A stretch of DNA of 64,000 nucleotides from Alphaproteobacteria bacterium (GTDB taxonomy: Bacteria > Pseudomonadota > Alphaproteobacteria > Bin65). The stretch covers positions 1-64,000 of the forward strand of contig JAJEGH010000044.1 in assembly GCA_022819985.1 (NCBI GenBank). Reading direction: 5' to 3'. The notes beneath the pieces are model-generated. The model did not search any database. It was not told where the DNA came from and saw only the letters and a list, made by a program, of their open reading frames with translations. Shown here one piece after another: positions 30,067 through 37,921 of this stretch (positions are counted from its first letter, which is position 1; each line of letters opens with the position of its first letter). A program made the position numbers and the translations under genes.

Positions 30067-30187
30067 CTTCGGGTTCGCACCGAGCGCACCGCCGTGTCGC
30101 CCCGGCCCATAGCGTGGTGCTGCCAAACAGTGTCGCGCCGGACGTGATCCGGCGTCCAGAGCCGCCCGGCGCGATCTTCGCGGTCGG

Positions 30188-30231
30188 CCCCTTCGACAAG
30201 CTCAGAGCCTGTCCTGAGCTTGCCGAAGGGG
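30188..30231. repeat. Stem-loop repeat with CTTCGACAAGCTCAG arms
   Basis: The arms CCCCTTCGACAAGCTCAG and CTGAGCTTGCCGAAGGGG are 18 bases long with one mismatch and enclose an 8-base loop. The same arm sequence forms the outer right end of repeat copy A near 7125-7146. Short palindromes of this form are widely scattered in GC-rich alphaproteobacterial genomes. Confidence 0.8.
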
Positions 30232-30283
30232 CAGGCTCTGGGCCCCGGATCAAGTCCGGGGCGGCAAGGGAGGGGTGGTGAAA

Positions 30284-30353
30284 TGTCATGGTGTGTCAGG
30301 AAATGTCATGTTGTGTCAGGTTCCGTCGGGAGATGTCGGGCTCGGTCCTGTCC
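30284..30353. repeat. 10-bp phased repeat, cluster 2 (7 units, decaying)
   Basis: Units start at 30284, 30294, 30304, 30314, 30324, 30334 and 30344. They read TGTCATGGTG, TGTCAGGAAA, TGTCATGTTG, TGTCAGGTTC, CGTCGGGAGA, TGTCGGGCTC and GGTCCTGTCC. The first four alternate TGTCATG and TGTCAGG exactly as in cluster 1; the last three keep the period while the sequence decays. The array ends about 100 bases before the NUDIX stop codon. Confidence 0.8.
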
Positions 30354-30453
30354 GACCGGCGGTCGAGGCCTAATATTCTCTATATGTTCTTGATTGTTTA
30401 TATGGGAAGCCTTTTGCAGTTGTCCAGTACTTTCCCCCGGAATCCGCCGGGCG

Positions 30454-30903
30454 TTACCCCCGCCGCTCGCGCGACAGCGCGATGATGCGCAGGGTTTCGC
30501 TCCACAGGCCGTAGGGGGCGAGGGCGTCGGGATCGGCCCATTCGGCGTGTTCGGCGTCGCTGGCGGCGGCCGGTTCGCCGGCGATCCAGTCGGCGTCGAA
30601 ATCGACCAGGGTGTATTGCAGCGTGACCGCGCCGCTCTCGTCGCGCCGGATGGTGTCGACCACATCGAGCAGCGCGCCGAGGCGGATCTCCAGGCCGGTC
30701 TCCTCCCGGACCTCGCGCATAGCGGTCTCGCGCACGGTCTCGCCGAGCTCCTGCCGGCCGCCGGGCAGGCTCCAGCGCCCGCGCATCGGGGATTTGCCGC
30801 GCCGGATCAACAGCACCCGGCCGCCTTTCCAGACGACGACGCCGACCCCGACGACCGGACATTCGGGCGGACATTCGGGCGGCCTGCTTGCGGCGCCGGT
30901 CAT
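30454..30903 (-). CDS. NUDIX hydrolase
   Basis: A 149-residue protein with a complete Nudix box, GGRQELGETVRETAMREVREETG, at about residues 48-72. The preceding strand RGKSPMRGRWSLPGG is of the ADP-ribose/8-oxo-dGTP type. It hydrolyses a nucleoside diphosphate linked to another moiety, using Mg2+ held by the REEXXEE glutamates. The start is the ATG at 30903, 10 bases downstream of the protease stop. The longer track ORF continues into the protease gene in another frame. Substrate is unassigned. Confidence 0.9.
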   Translation of the reverse strand: MTGAASRPPECPPECPVVGVGVVVWKGGRVLLIRRGKSPMRGRWSLPGGRQELGETVRETAMREVREETGLEIRLGALLDVVDTIRRDESGAVTLQYTLVDFDADWIAGEPAAASDAEHAEWADPDALAPYGLWSETLRIIALSRERRG

Positions 30904-30913
30904 CCGCGCCGCC

Positions 30914-31834
30914 TCACGCCGCGGTGCAATAGACCAGCGCCACGGTGAGCCGCTTGCGCAGGTCCGCGCCGACTTCGGGAAAATTCCGCCCGTCGATCGC
31001 GCCGCGCCGGCCGCCGCTGCGTTCCGCCGGCGCGCCGGAGCGTTCCAGCGCCGCGGCGATCGAGGCCAGCGCCGTGGTGAAGATGCGCCCGCGCCGCTTC
31101 GATCCCGCCACGGTGACGCCGATAATCGTGCCGCGGCCGTCCATCGCCGGCCCGCCACTGATGCCGCCCAGGCCGCCGTAACTGTCGGGCACGCGCACCC
31201 GGTCGGCCCAGGCGACCACCGGCTCGACGACATTGTAGCGCCCGACCGAGCGCATGCGCCGCCGCCCGATCAGGACGGACTGGATGGCGGCTGGCCGGCC
31301 CTTGGGATAGCCGAAATGGTAGCCGGTCTGGCCGCGCCGCAGCGTCTGCTGCGTGAACGCCACCGCCGGCGCGCCGCCGCTGGTCTGAAGCACGGCGAGG
31401 TCGGCGCGCGGATGGATGTAAGTCCGGCGGACCCGCACGCCGCGCTTCGGCCCGGTGACGATCAGCACCCGGGCGCAGCCGTCCACGACATGGCGCGCCG
31501 TCATCCACACGCCGCGCCGGTCGAGGGAGAAGGCGGTGCCGATGGAGTTGCGCTTGTCGGACGGGATGGCGACGCTGAACGCCGGGTCGCCGGCCGACGG
31601 CGCCCGGAGGCTGCCCCCCCGGCTACCTTGGCCGCCGGCGTCCTGCGGCGGCTTCCAGGCTTCGCGCCGGGTCCCCTGGTTGTCGGCTTCATCGCGGCGC
31701 ACGAACTGTCCGGGGTCGGGCCGGCGCATCCGGTTGTCCTCGCGCGCATGCCTTGCGTCCTCCGGCGCCGTCGTCAGGTCGAAGATGCCGGCGAGCGCGA
31801 CGATCAGGAGAACGAGGAAGGGCAGGCTCCGCAT
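30914..31834 (-). CDS. Trypsin-like (S1) serine protease, membrane-anchored or exported
   Basis: A 306-residue protein with an N-terminal hydrophobic segment (residues 4-20) serving as signal peptide or anchor, then a low-complexity Arg/Gly/Asp-rich linker (25-80) and a chymotrypsin-fold domain. The triad is His115 in MTARHVVDG, Asp145 in HPRADLAVL and Ser226 in GGISGGPAMD. It lacks a PDZ domain, so it is not a classical DegP. It lies 31 bases downstream of the DUF350 gene and 10 bases upstream of the NUDIX gene, probably one operon. Confidence 0.87.
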   Translation of the reverse strand: MRSLPFLVLLIVALAGIFDLTTAPEDARHAREDNRMRRPDPGQFVRRDEADNQGTRREAWKPPQDAGGQGSRGGSLRAPSAGDPAFSVAIPSDKRNSIGTAFSLDRRGVWMTARHVVDGCARVLIVTGPKRGVRVRRTYIHPRADLAVLQTSGGAPAVAFTQQTLRRGQTGYHFGYPKGRPAAIQSVLIGRRRMRSVGRYNVVEPVVAWADRVRVPDSYGGLGGISGGPAMDGRGTIIGVTVAGSKRRGRIFTTALASIAAALERSGAPAERSGGRRGAIDGRNFPEVGADLRKRLTVALVYCTAA

Positions 31835-31865
31835 GACGAACCGGGGGGCGAACCGGGGGCCTGCG

Positions 31866-32279
31866 TCACACCGCGATGGCGGCCGCGTTGATCGCGCCGA
31901 CCGAGATCTTGGCGCTGGAGAGCAGGACCGCGGCGCCGGTCTCGCCGTTCTCGATCCGCTTCGGCAGGTCCTTGAGGATCAGGTCGACGACCTTGAACAC
32001 CGCCATCTGGAGAATGACGATCAGCACGCCCCAGAGCACGATGTCCCACAGGTTGACGCTGCCGCGCAGGGTGATCGCGAGCGGGATCGCCATGCCGAGG
32101 ATCGCGCCGCCCAGCGCGATGCCGGCCGCCCCGTTGCCGGCGCGGATCTGGGCGATGTCCTCATAGGGCGTCATCCACATGTAGAGCGTGACGCCGGCGA
32201 CCAGCATGGCGATGGTGACGCCGGCATGGAGCAGCAGGAACGGCGCCCCGCTCAGGATGCTCTGGAAAACTGCGTCCAT
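31866..32279 (-). CDS. DUF350 family inner-membrane protein
   Basis: A 137-residue protein with four hydrophobic helices. The two-fold pattern HAGVTIAMLVAGVTLYMWMTPYEDI ... GGAILGMAIPLAITL ... DIVLWGVLIVILQMAVFKVVDLIL is the DUF350 signature. Function of the family is not established; it is often placed near stress or envelope genes. It heads the apparent operon with the S1 protease and NUDIX hydrolase and is divergent from the DUF2834 gene. Confidence 0.85.
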   Translation of the reverse strand: MDAVFQSILSGAPFLLLHAGVTIAMLVAGVTLYMWMTPYEDIAQIRAGNGAAGIALGGAILGMAIPLAITLRGSVNLWDIVLWGVLIVILQMAVFKVVDLILKDLPKRIENGETGAAVLLSSAKISVGAINAAAIAV

Positions 32280-32453
32280 CGGGCCTCCGCCGGTTGCCGG
32301 GTTACCGCTGGCTTAACATAGGGGGCGCAGGCGGCGGGCGCCAGCGGGGCGACGGACCCGATGCGGCGACGGCCCTTGCCGCGGACCGGCGGATGCGGCA
32401 TCGGGGGCGTCGATCGAAACGGCCCGCCGGGCGGCGGGTAGCGCAGGAGCCGG

Positions 32454-32786
32454 ATGCCGATGACCCTCAAGACCTTCTATCTGCTTGCCGCCGCCCTCGG
32501 CACGGTCGTGCCGTGGCTGTTCTTCGGCAGCTTCTTCGCCGCCTACGGCATCGACATCGCCGCCTTCGCGACCGGCCTGTTCGCCAACAGCGCCGCCGGG
32601 GGCTTTACGGTCGACGTGCTGATCTCGATGCTTGTCTTCTGGCTCTGGTCGTATCGCGACGCCCGGCAGCACGGCGTCGCGGCCTGGTGGCTCGTCCTGC
32701 CTGCCGGCCTTTGTGTCGGCTTGTCATTGGCGCTGCCGTTATATCTATATCTGCGCCACGACCGTGCTGCGGCGACCGCCGCCTGA
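32454..32786 (+). CDS. DUF2834 family small membrane protein
   Basis: A 110-residue membrane protein with three hydrophobic segments. It has the family-like PWLFFGSFFAAYGIDIAAFATGLFAN stretch, the Asp/Trp-containing VDVLISMLVFWLWSYRDAR and a C-terminal helix LVLPAGLCVGLSLALPLYLYLR. Function is unknown. The track start is used; an ATG two codons in (MTLKT) is also possible. It is divergent from DUF350 and lies about 200 bases before dihydrolipoyl dehydrogenase. Confidence 0.75.
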   Translation: MPMTLKTFYLLAAALGTVVPWLFFGSFFAAYGIDIAAFATGLFANSAAGGFTVDVLISMLVFWLWSYRDARQHGVAAWWLVLPAGLCVGLSLALPLYLYLRHDRAAATAA

Positions 32787-32867
32787 CCCGTCCCACCTTT
32801 GCGGAAGCCCCCGATGATTGCCCTGCGAAAGGCCGTGAATTCGGTCCCGACAGAAGAAGCAACGCGT

Positions 32868-32941
32868 CCCCCCTCCCCTTGGGGGAGGGAGATTCGGTCG
32901 ATGTTCCTTTCGCAGAAGAGACCTCCCAAGCGGGGGAGGGG
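32868..32941. repeat. Purine/pyrimidine palindromic repeat in the lpdA leader
   Basis: CCCCTCCCCTTGGGGGAGGG near the left end and CCTCCCAAGCGGGGGAGGGG at the right end are each self-complementary and inverted relative to each other. The element lies 43-116 bases upstream of the lpdA ATG and, if transcribed, would give strong stems in the mRNA leader. It belongs to a common class of short intergenic palindromes and does not match the other families in this window. Confidence 0.65.
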
Positions 32942-32983
32942 TACTTCTTCGGCGGCCTGGCTTACTTTGCAGAGAAATCCTCT

Positions 32984-34390
32984 ATGACCGACAGCAAGAC
33001 CTACGACGTCATCGTCATCGGCGCCGGGCCCGGCGGCTATGTCTGCGCCATCCGCTGCGCCCAGCTCGGCATGCGCGTGGCCGTGGCGGAGCAGCGCGAG
33101 ACCCTGGGCGGCACCTGCCTCAATGTCGGCTGCATCCCGTCCAAGGCGCTGCTCCAGAGCTCGGAGAAGTTCGCCGAGGCGCAGCACGGCCTGGCCGGGC
33201 ACGGCATCGAGGCGACGGCGACGCTGAACCTCGCCGCGATGATGACGCGCAAGGACGGCGTGGTCGACAAGCTGACCAAGGGCGTCGCCTACCTGTTCAG
33301 GAAGAACGGGATCGACCATCTCAAGGGCCGCGGCCGGCTCGCCGGCAACGGTAAGGCCGCCGGGGCGGTCGAGGTCGGCGGCGAACGCTACGCGGCCAGG
33401 CACATCGTCATCGCCACCGGCTCGGACGTCATGCCGCTGCCCGGCGTGGAGATCGACGAAAAGCGCATCGTCTCCTCGACCGGCGCGCTGGCGCTGGGCA
33501 CGGTGCCGAAGACCCTGGCGGTGATCGGCGCCGGCTATATCGGCCTGGAGATGGGCTCGGTCTGGGCCCGGCTCGGCGCGCAGGTCACCGTGGTCGAATA
33601 TCTCGACCGCATCCTGCCCGGCATGGACGGCGAGATCGCCAAACAGGTGCAGCGAATCCTGAAGAAGCAGGGGCTGGAGTTCCGCCTCGGCCGCAAGGTG
33701 ACCGGCGCGAAGGCCGGGCGGGGCGGCGTGACGCTGACGGTCGAAGCGGCGAAAGGCGGCGAGACCGAAAGCCTGAAGGCGGAGGTCGTGCTGGTCGCGA
33801 TCGGCCGCCGGCCCTTCACCGACGGTCTCGGCCTGGAGAGCGCCGGCATCGAGACCGACGCGCGCGGCTTCATCCCGGTGGACAGCCGTTTCCGCACCGC
33901 GGTGGACGGCGTCTATGCCATCGGTGACGTCGTGCCCGGCCCGATGCTGGCCCACAAGGCGGAGGAGGAGGGCGTCGCGCTCGCCGAGCTGCTCGCCGGC
34001 CAGGCCGGGCACGTCAACTACGAAACGGTGCCCGGCATCGTCTACACCTGGCCGGAGGTCGCGAGCGTCGGCAGGACGGAGGAGCAGCTCAAGGAGGCCG
34101 GAATCGCCTATCGGGCCGGCAGGTTCCCGTTCGGCGCCAACAGCCGGGCCATCTGCACCGGCGAGACCGACGGCATGGCGAAGATCCTCGCCGACGCCGA
34201 AACCGACCGCATCCTCGGCGCCCATATCGTCGGGCCCGAGGCCGGCAACACGATCCACGAGGTCGTCAACGTCATGGAGTTCGGCGGCTGCGCCGAAGAC
34301 CTCGCCCGCTGCTTCCACGGCCACCCGACCTACAACGAAGCCGTCCGCGAAGCCGCCCTCGACGTGAGCGGCGCCGCACGGCAGCGGTAG
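32984..34390 (+). CDS. lpdA: Dihydrolipoyl dehydrogenase
   Basis: A 468-residue flavoprotein disulphide reductase that reoxidises dihydrolipoamide of 2-oxoacid dehydrogenase complexes or the glycine cleavage system using NAD+. It shows the FAD site VIGAGPGGYVCAIR, the redox pair in GGTCLNVGCIPSK, the NAD site VIGAGYIGLEMGSVW, FAD motif AIGDVVPGPMLAHKAEEEG and the C-terminal base in HGHPTYNEAVREAAL. Start chosen at MTDSKTYD; the 230-residue extension in the track is non-coding. No E1 or E2 genes are adjacent, so this may be a second copy or a free-standing E3. Confidence 0.94.
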   Translation: MTDSKTYDVIVIGAGPGGYVCAIRCAQLGMRVAVAEQRETLGGTCLNVGCIPSKALLQSSEKFAEAQHGLAGHGIEATATLNLAAMMTRKDGVVDKLTKGVAYLFRKNGIDHLKGRGRLAGNGKAAGAVEVGGERYAARHIVIATGSDVMPLPGVEIDEKRIVSSTGALALGTVPKTLAVIGAGYIGLEMGSVWARLGAQVTVVEYLDRILPGMDGEIAKQVQRILKKQGLEFRLGRKVTGAKAGRGGVTLTVEAAKGGETESLKAEVVLVAIGRRPFTDGLGLESAGIETDARGFIPVDSRFRTAVDGVYAIGDVVPGPMLAHKAEEEGVALAELLAGQAGHVNYETVPGIVYTWPEVASVGRTEEQLKEAGIAYRAGRFPFGANSRAICTGETDGMAKILADAETDRILGAHIVGPEAGNTIHEVVNVMEFGGCAEDLARCFHGHPTYNEAVREAALDVSGAARQR

Positions 34391-34446
34391 GGGCGGGGGC
34401 GGGCGTTTCGGCGGGTGGGCGGACGGCCGGACGGCCGGGCGGCGCT

Positions 34447-34845
34447 CTACTGCCCCGCCTCCGTGCCGCAGCCGGTGCAGCGGCCGTGGACCTCGATGAT
34501 GTGGTGCGTCGGGCTGAAGCCGGACCGTTCGGTGAGCGCCGACAGGTTTTGCAGGATCGCGTCGTCGTGATGCTCCGCAACCGCGCCGCAATCGTCGCAG
34601 ATCGACAGGACCGAGGCGTGGGCGTGCCCCAGGCTCTGGCAGGCGACGAAGGCGTTGATCGATTCGATCCGGTGGACCCGGCCCTGCTCGATCAGCGAGG
34701 CCAGCGCCCGGTAGATGGTCGGCGGTGCGAGCTTGCCGTTCCGGCGATTGAGCCGGGCGAGGATCTCATAGGCGGACAGCGGCTTCGCCTGGCGGCGCAA
34801 CGCGGCCAGCACCTCGGATTGAATCTTCGCACCCTGCTTGCGCAT
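34447..34845 (-). CDS. zur: Fur-family zinc uptake regulator Zur
   Basis: A 132-residue Fur-superfamily repressor. The N-terminal winged helix contains SAYEILARLNRRNGKLAPPTIYRALASLIEQG, and the dimerisation domain has His-rich metal sites (GHAHASVL, EHHDD). Two structural zinc pairs are CDDC and CTGC. Zur represses zinc-uptake genes when zinc is plentiful. It is the third gene after znuA and the porin on the same strand, and AT-rich candidate Zur boxes precede both of those, which argues for Zur rather than Fur or PerR. Confidence 0.9.
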   Translation of the reverse strand: MRKQGAKIQSEVLAALRRQAKPLSAYEILARLNRRNGKLAPPTIYRALASLIEQGRVHRIESINAFVACQSLGHAHASVLSICDDCGAVAEHHDDAILQNLSALTERSGFSPTHHIIEVHGRCTGCGTEAGQ

Positions 34846-34945
34846 AGGCCGTTGTACCCTGTCGAGCCCGCCAGTCAGACACCCGACAGTCTACGCAGCC
34901 GCAGCAGGGGCGGCAAGGCGCCCGGACCGCCCGCCGCTGCGGGAT

Positions 34946-36634
34946 TCAGTGCGCGTGGCCTGCGTGGTCTGGTAAGCCGAGGCCGAGGGACCAGCTCGCG
35001 CTCAGGAACAGCGAATGCGCGAGGCGGTGTTCCAGGAATTCGGTGCGGTCGTAGTTGTATTGCAGCTTGAGCCGGCCGAGTTCGGAAAACTGCCAGAGCA
35101 GGAGCGGGGATATCCGGGTCCGGGTGCCGCGCATCGGGTCGGCCGCGCGCGCTTCGGCGTCGCCGCCGCGGCTGTCGGCATGTTCGTAGCGCAGGCCGAC
35201 GCCCCAGCCGTCCGGCGTGTACCATATACCCTGAAGATAGAAGCCGTAGTCTTGGGCTCGGATCCGTTCGTCGTGGTGCCCCTCCTCTTCTTCTTCCTCC
35301 TCGCCCTCGTGATCCTCGGCGACGGCCGCCTTGGAGGTCCGGTGCATGTATTCGGCGGTCAGGACGAGGCGGTTTTTCGAGGACAGGCGATGATTGATCG
35401 TGACGTCGGCGCCGAAGGTCGAGACCCGGGTGTCGCTGCCGTCCGGGTTCGGCTCGAACATCGCCGACCCGCCCAACGTAACCGTGGTTTGCGGCGACAC
35501 CGCCAGCCGGTTCTCCATCCGGATCGTATAGGCCAAATCGTCCAGCCCGTCGACGCCGGAACCGCCCTCGTCGGCGTGCTCTTCCTCTCCCTCTTGGACT
35601 CCACCGGTGCCATCGCCATCGCCTGCATCGTGCGTGTGGTCTTCGACGTGTCCTTCCTCTTCCTCGCCGTGCGCGTGCGCATGGATGCTGCGGCGGTTCT
35701 GCATGCTCATAAACAAGGTGCTGCGCATCGCGCGGTTGTTGGCCAGCCGGGTTTCCGCCTGGACACCCAGGCTGCGAGCGCCGTCAGCGCCGAACACCCG
35801 CGTCGCGACCACCGGCTGGGTCTGCCAGGCCCAATCGTGCAGATGGGTCCGGTTGACAACGCCGAAGGGGGCGTAGAACTGCCCGGCCTGCAGGCGCAGG
35901 TTGCCGCCGCTCAGCCATTTCGAACGGACCCAGGCTTCCTCGATCTCCAGAAAGGTTTCGCCCTCCCCGTCGACGGTAAAGGTCGTATTGAAAAAAGCGT
36001 CGAAGAAGGGATCGTAGCTGCCGGCCACCGAAAGATCGACGCCCTGAAGCGTGAATCCGGTCCGCTTGGGATCGTGATGGCCGCCGAACAGGGATTCCAT
36101 ATCCTCGCCCTTGGCCGTGCTGGCGCCCATGGCGAAATCCACGTCGAGGCCAAGACGCTTCAGGCGCAGCACTCCGTCGCCGACCCGGGCCGACCAGACG
36201 CCTGTCGGCTCGTGGCCCACTTCCTCTGCGGAGTCTTCGCCGGCTTCCTCCCCATGCGCATGGCCGTGCCCGTCCGACTTGCCGGCCATCTTGGCGTCCT
36301 TGTCGGCCGCAGGCTTCTTGCCATGGCCATGGCCGTCGTCGTCGCGATCGCCATCTTCCGGGGCCGGCTTCTTCCGGGGCGTCACGGTGGCGAGGCCGCT
36401 CGACCGGCGCAGCCGCTTCAGTTCGGCCTCCATCGCCTTCATCTTGCGCTCGCGCGCCTCGTCGCGCTCCAGCAGCTCTTTCACCGTCTGCTCCAGAAGC
36501 TTGAGGCGTTGCGCATTCGTCTGCGCCACGGCTTCCGCGCCGGTCGCCAACGCTACGGTCGCCGCCAGCGCGACGGCCGCCAACGTCGACAGCACAGCCG
36601 GGCGGGCCGCACCGTTTTCCGTCGCATCTCGCAT
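34946..36634 (-). CDS. Zinc-regulated outer-membrane porin-like protein, His-rich
   Basis: A 562-residue exported beta-barrel protein. It has a signal peptide (VLSTLAAVALAATVALATGAEAVAQ), a coiled-coil segment (LKLLEQTVKELLERDEARERKMKAMEAELKRL), then His/Asp/Glu-rich loops (DGHGHGKK, HGHAHGEEAGED, HAHAHGEEEEGHVEDHTHD). Barrel strands follow, ending in SASWSLGLGLPDHAGHAH. This matches the predicted zinc-regulated porins of alphaproteobacterial Zur regulons. The ATG at 36634 is preferred over 36649 because GGGAGACGGCGAG precedes it. The His clusters probably bind zinc; transport is inferred. Confidence 0.82.
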   Translation of the reverse strand: MRDATENGAARPAVLSTLAAVALAATVALATGAEAVAQTNAQRLKLLEQTVKELLERDEARERKMKAMEAELKRLRRSSGLATVTPRKKPAPEDGDRDDDGHGHGKKPAADKDAKMAGKSDGHGHAHGEEAGEDSAEEVGHEPTGVWSARVGDGVLRLKRLGLDVDFAMGASTAKGEDMESLFGGHHDPKRTGFTLQGVDLSVAGSYDPFFDAFFNTTFTVDGEGETFLEIEEAWVRSKWLSGGNLRLQAGQFYAPFGVVNRTHLHDWAWQTQPVVATRVFGADGARSLGVQAETRLANNRAMRSTLFMSMQNRRSIHAHAHGEEEEGHVEDHTHDAGDGDGTGGVQEGEEEHADEGGSGVDGLDDLAYTIRMENRLAVSPQTTVTLGGSAMFEPNPDGSDTRVSTFGADVTINHRLSSKNRLVLTAEYMHRTSKAAVAEDHEGEEEEEEEGHHDERIRAQDYGFYLQGIWYTPDGWGVGLRYEHADSRGGDAEARAADPMRGTRTRISPLLLWQFSELGRLKLQYNYDRTEFLEHRLAHSLFLSASWSLGLGLPDHAGHAH

Positions 36635-36653
36635 CTCGCCGTCTCCCATAACC

Positions 36654-36662
36654 GTATAATAT
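36654..36662 (-). promoter_or_regulatory. Candidate Zur box core GTATAATAT upstream of the porin
   Basis: The nonamer GTATAATAT is identical to the core of the znuA-upstream palindrome and lies 20 bases from the porin start. The right half diverges (ATTTC instead of AACAT), so it would be a weaker site. On the minus strand TATTAT could double as a -10. Support is the shared core and the zinc context only. Confidence 0.4.
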
Positions 36663-36719
36663 TTCTTGGTTTTTGCGCTCCGGCTGTGCGGTGGACAGCG
36701 TCGGCGGGCGCTTGTGCGT

Positions 36720-37685
36720 CTAGCCCGTAAGGCAGGCGCGCAGATTGTCGGCGAGTCCGCGTATCAGGGATTCGTAGGCGCCCTTGCCGGCGGGCAATGC
36801 GGCGCCGACCGGATCCAGCGTTCCGGTCCTGGCAGGCGTACCCCGGATCAGGACATCGACCATTTTCGGCGCGAATTGCGGCTCGCGGAACACGCAGGAC
36901 GCTCCGCGCTCGAGAATGCGCGTGCGGATTTCGTAGAGGCGCCGCGGCGACGGCGTCCGGTGCGGATCGACGGTGATCGAGCCGGCCGGCGCCAGACGAT
37001 AGCGTTTCTCGAAATACTGATAGGCGTCGTGGAAAACGATATACTTCTTCTTCCGGATCGGTCGAAGCGCCTTGGCGATCCTGTCATCCAGCGCCTTGAG
37101 CCGGCGGACCGTCGCAGCCGCGTTGGCACGGTATGCGGCGGCGTTCGGTGCGTCGGCCCGGGCCAGGGCCTCTGCTATCGCCCGGGTCATGGCGATCGCG
37201 TTATGCGGGTCCAGCCAGATATGCGGATCGACATCGGCGCGTTCTTCGTCCTCGTCGCCCTCGTCCTCGCCATGGTGGTCGTGATCGTCCAGCTCCCACA
37301 GGCCGCCCTCGCGCAACTTTCGAAGCCGAACGCCCTTCGCTTCCTGAAGCGACACCGAAACGGCTTTCCCCGCGAGGTTCTTCACGATTTTTTCGACGGA
37401 CAGCTCGAGCGCCGGTCCGGTCCAGATCACCACCCGGGCCTCGGACAGCAGGCGCGCCTGCGACGGCCTCAGGGTGATGCCGTGCGGCGAGATCGATCCG
37501 CTGAGCAGCAGCGCCGGCGTACCGACCCCGTCCATGACCGACGCCGCCAGGGCGTGGATCGGTTTGATGGTGACGACCACCCGTGGCGCCTCGGCGCGGG
37601 CCGGCCCGCCGGCAGCGAGGGCCAGCGTCGGGACGGCCAACGCGACCGCTACGATCCCCGCTTTCCAGGTTTTCGGGCTGATCAT
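36720..37685 (-). CDS. znuA: Zinc ABC transporter substrate-binding protein ZnuA
   Basis: A 321-residue periplasmic zinc-binding protein (cluster A-I/TroA fold). It has a signal peptide ending near GPARAEAP, an IKPIHALAASVMDGVG first-lobe site, a charged His/Asp loop (DDHDHHGEDEGDEDEE), ligand His in DPHIWLDPHNA and FHDAYQYFEKRY, and a second-lobe GSITVDPHRTPSP. The start at MISPKTW is preceded by GGAG at 8 bases; the 10-residue longer track start has no such site. The porin and zur follow on the same strand. No znuB or znuC lies nearby, so the permease and ATPase must be elsewhere. Confidence 0.92.
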   Translation of the reverse strand: MISPKTWKAGIVAVALAVPTLALAAGGPARAEAPRVVVTIKPIHALAASVMDGVGTPALLLSGSISPHGITLRPSQARLLSEARVVIWTGPALELSVEKIVKNLAGKAVSVSLQEAKGVRLRKLREGGLWELDDHDHHGEDEGDEDEERADVDPHIWLDPHNAIAMTRAIAEALARADAPNAAAYRANAAATVRRLKALDDRIAKALRPIRKKKYIVFHDAYQYFEKRYRLAPAGSITVDPHRTPSPRRLYEIRTRILERGASCVFREPQFAPKMVDVLIRGTPARTGTLDPVGAALPAGKGAYESLIRGLADNLRACLTG

Positions 37686-37720
37686 CGGCAATACTCCGGC
37701 GCACCGAATATTCAATATTA

Positions 37721-37734
37721 GTATAATATAACAT
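37721..37734 (-). promoter_or_regulatory. Zur box upstream of znuA (GTATAATATAACAT)
   Basis: GTATAATATAACA matches 13 of 15 positions of the palindrome TGTTATAATATAACA, the pattern reported for alphaproteobacterial Zur sites. It is 36-49 bases upstream of the znuA start, and on the minus strand overlaps TATACT, a good -10. It lies in a conspicuously AT-rich island in otherwise GC-rich DNA. Confidence 0.7.
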
Positions 37735-37921
37735 AAATTTCGAAGACAATCGAAAAGTGCCGTGCCCGACGCTGCGATGGCATAGGGAGTCTCGCCGCAG
37801 TCCGATATGCGCCGGGCGCGTCAAACCGTTTCGCCCGATCGCCGGGAACGGGCAGCCGGGAAAGCTGCACGCCGATCCGACCGGCCTCCGGAACATTCGT
37901 TTCGAATGCCGGTCGGTGCCC

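Larger units (their letters stand above)
29554..30453. other. 900-base gene-free, repeat-rich spacer
   Basis: No convincing gene is present; the ORFs called here are low-complexity and carry repeat sequence. The region holds, in order, the AGACCGGTCT palindrome, the LexA-type box, a 147-base terminal-inverted-repeat element, a 10-bp phased repeat, a 44-base stem-loop and a second 10-bp phased repeat cluster. It ends in a relatively AT-rich stretch (30370-30430, TATATGTTCTTGATTG) just past the NUDIX stop. It is the largest non-coding interval in the window. Confidence 0.75.

Noticed and set aside
30027-30353. The TGTCAGG/TGTCATG repeats as a CRISPR array
   Set aside because: Units are 10 bases with no spacers, vary from unit to unit, and no cas genes are present.
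30370-30410. A third LexA box in TATATGTTCTTGATTGTTTATATG
   Set aside because: The second half-site is GTTT at 6 bases, not GTTC at 7.
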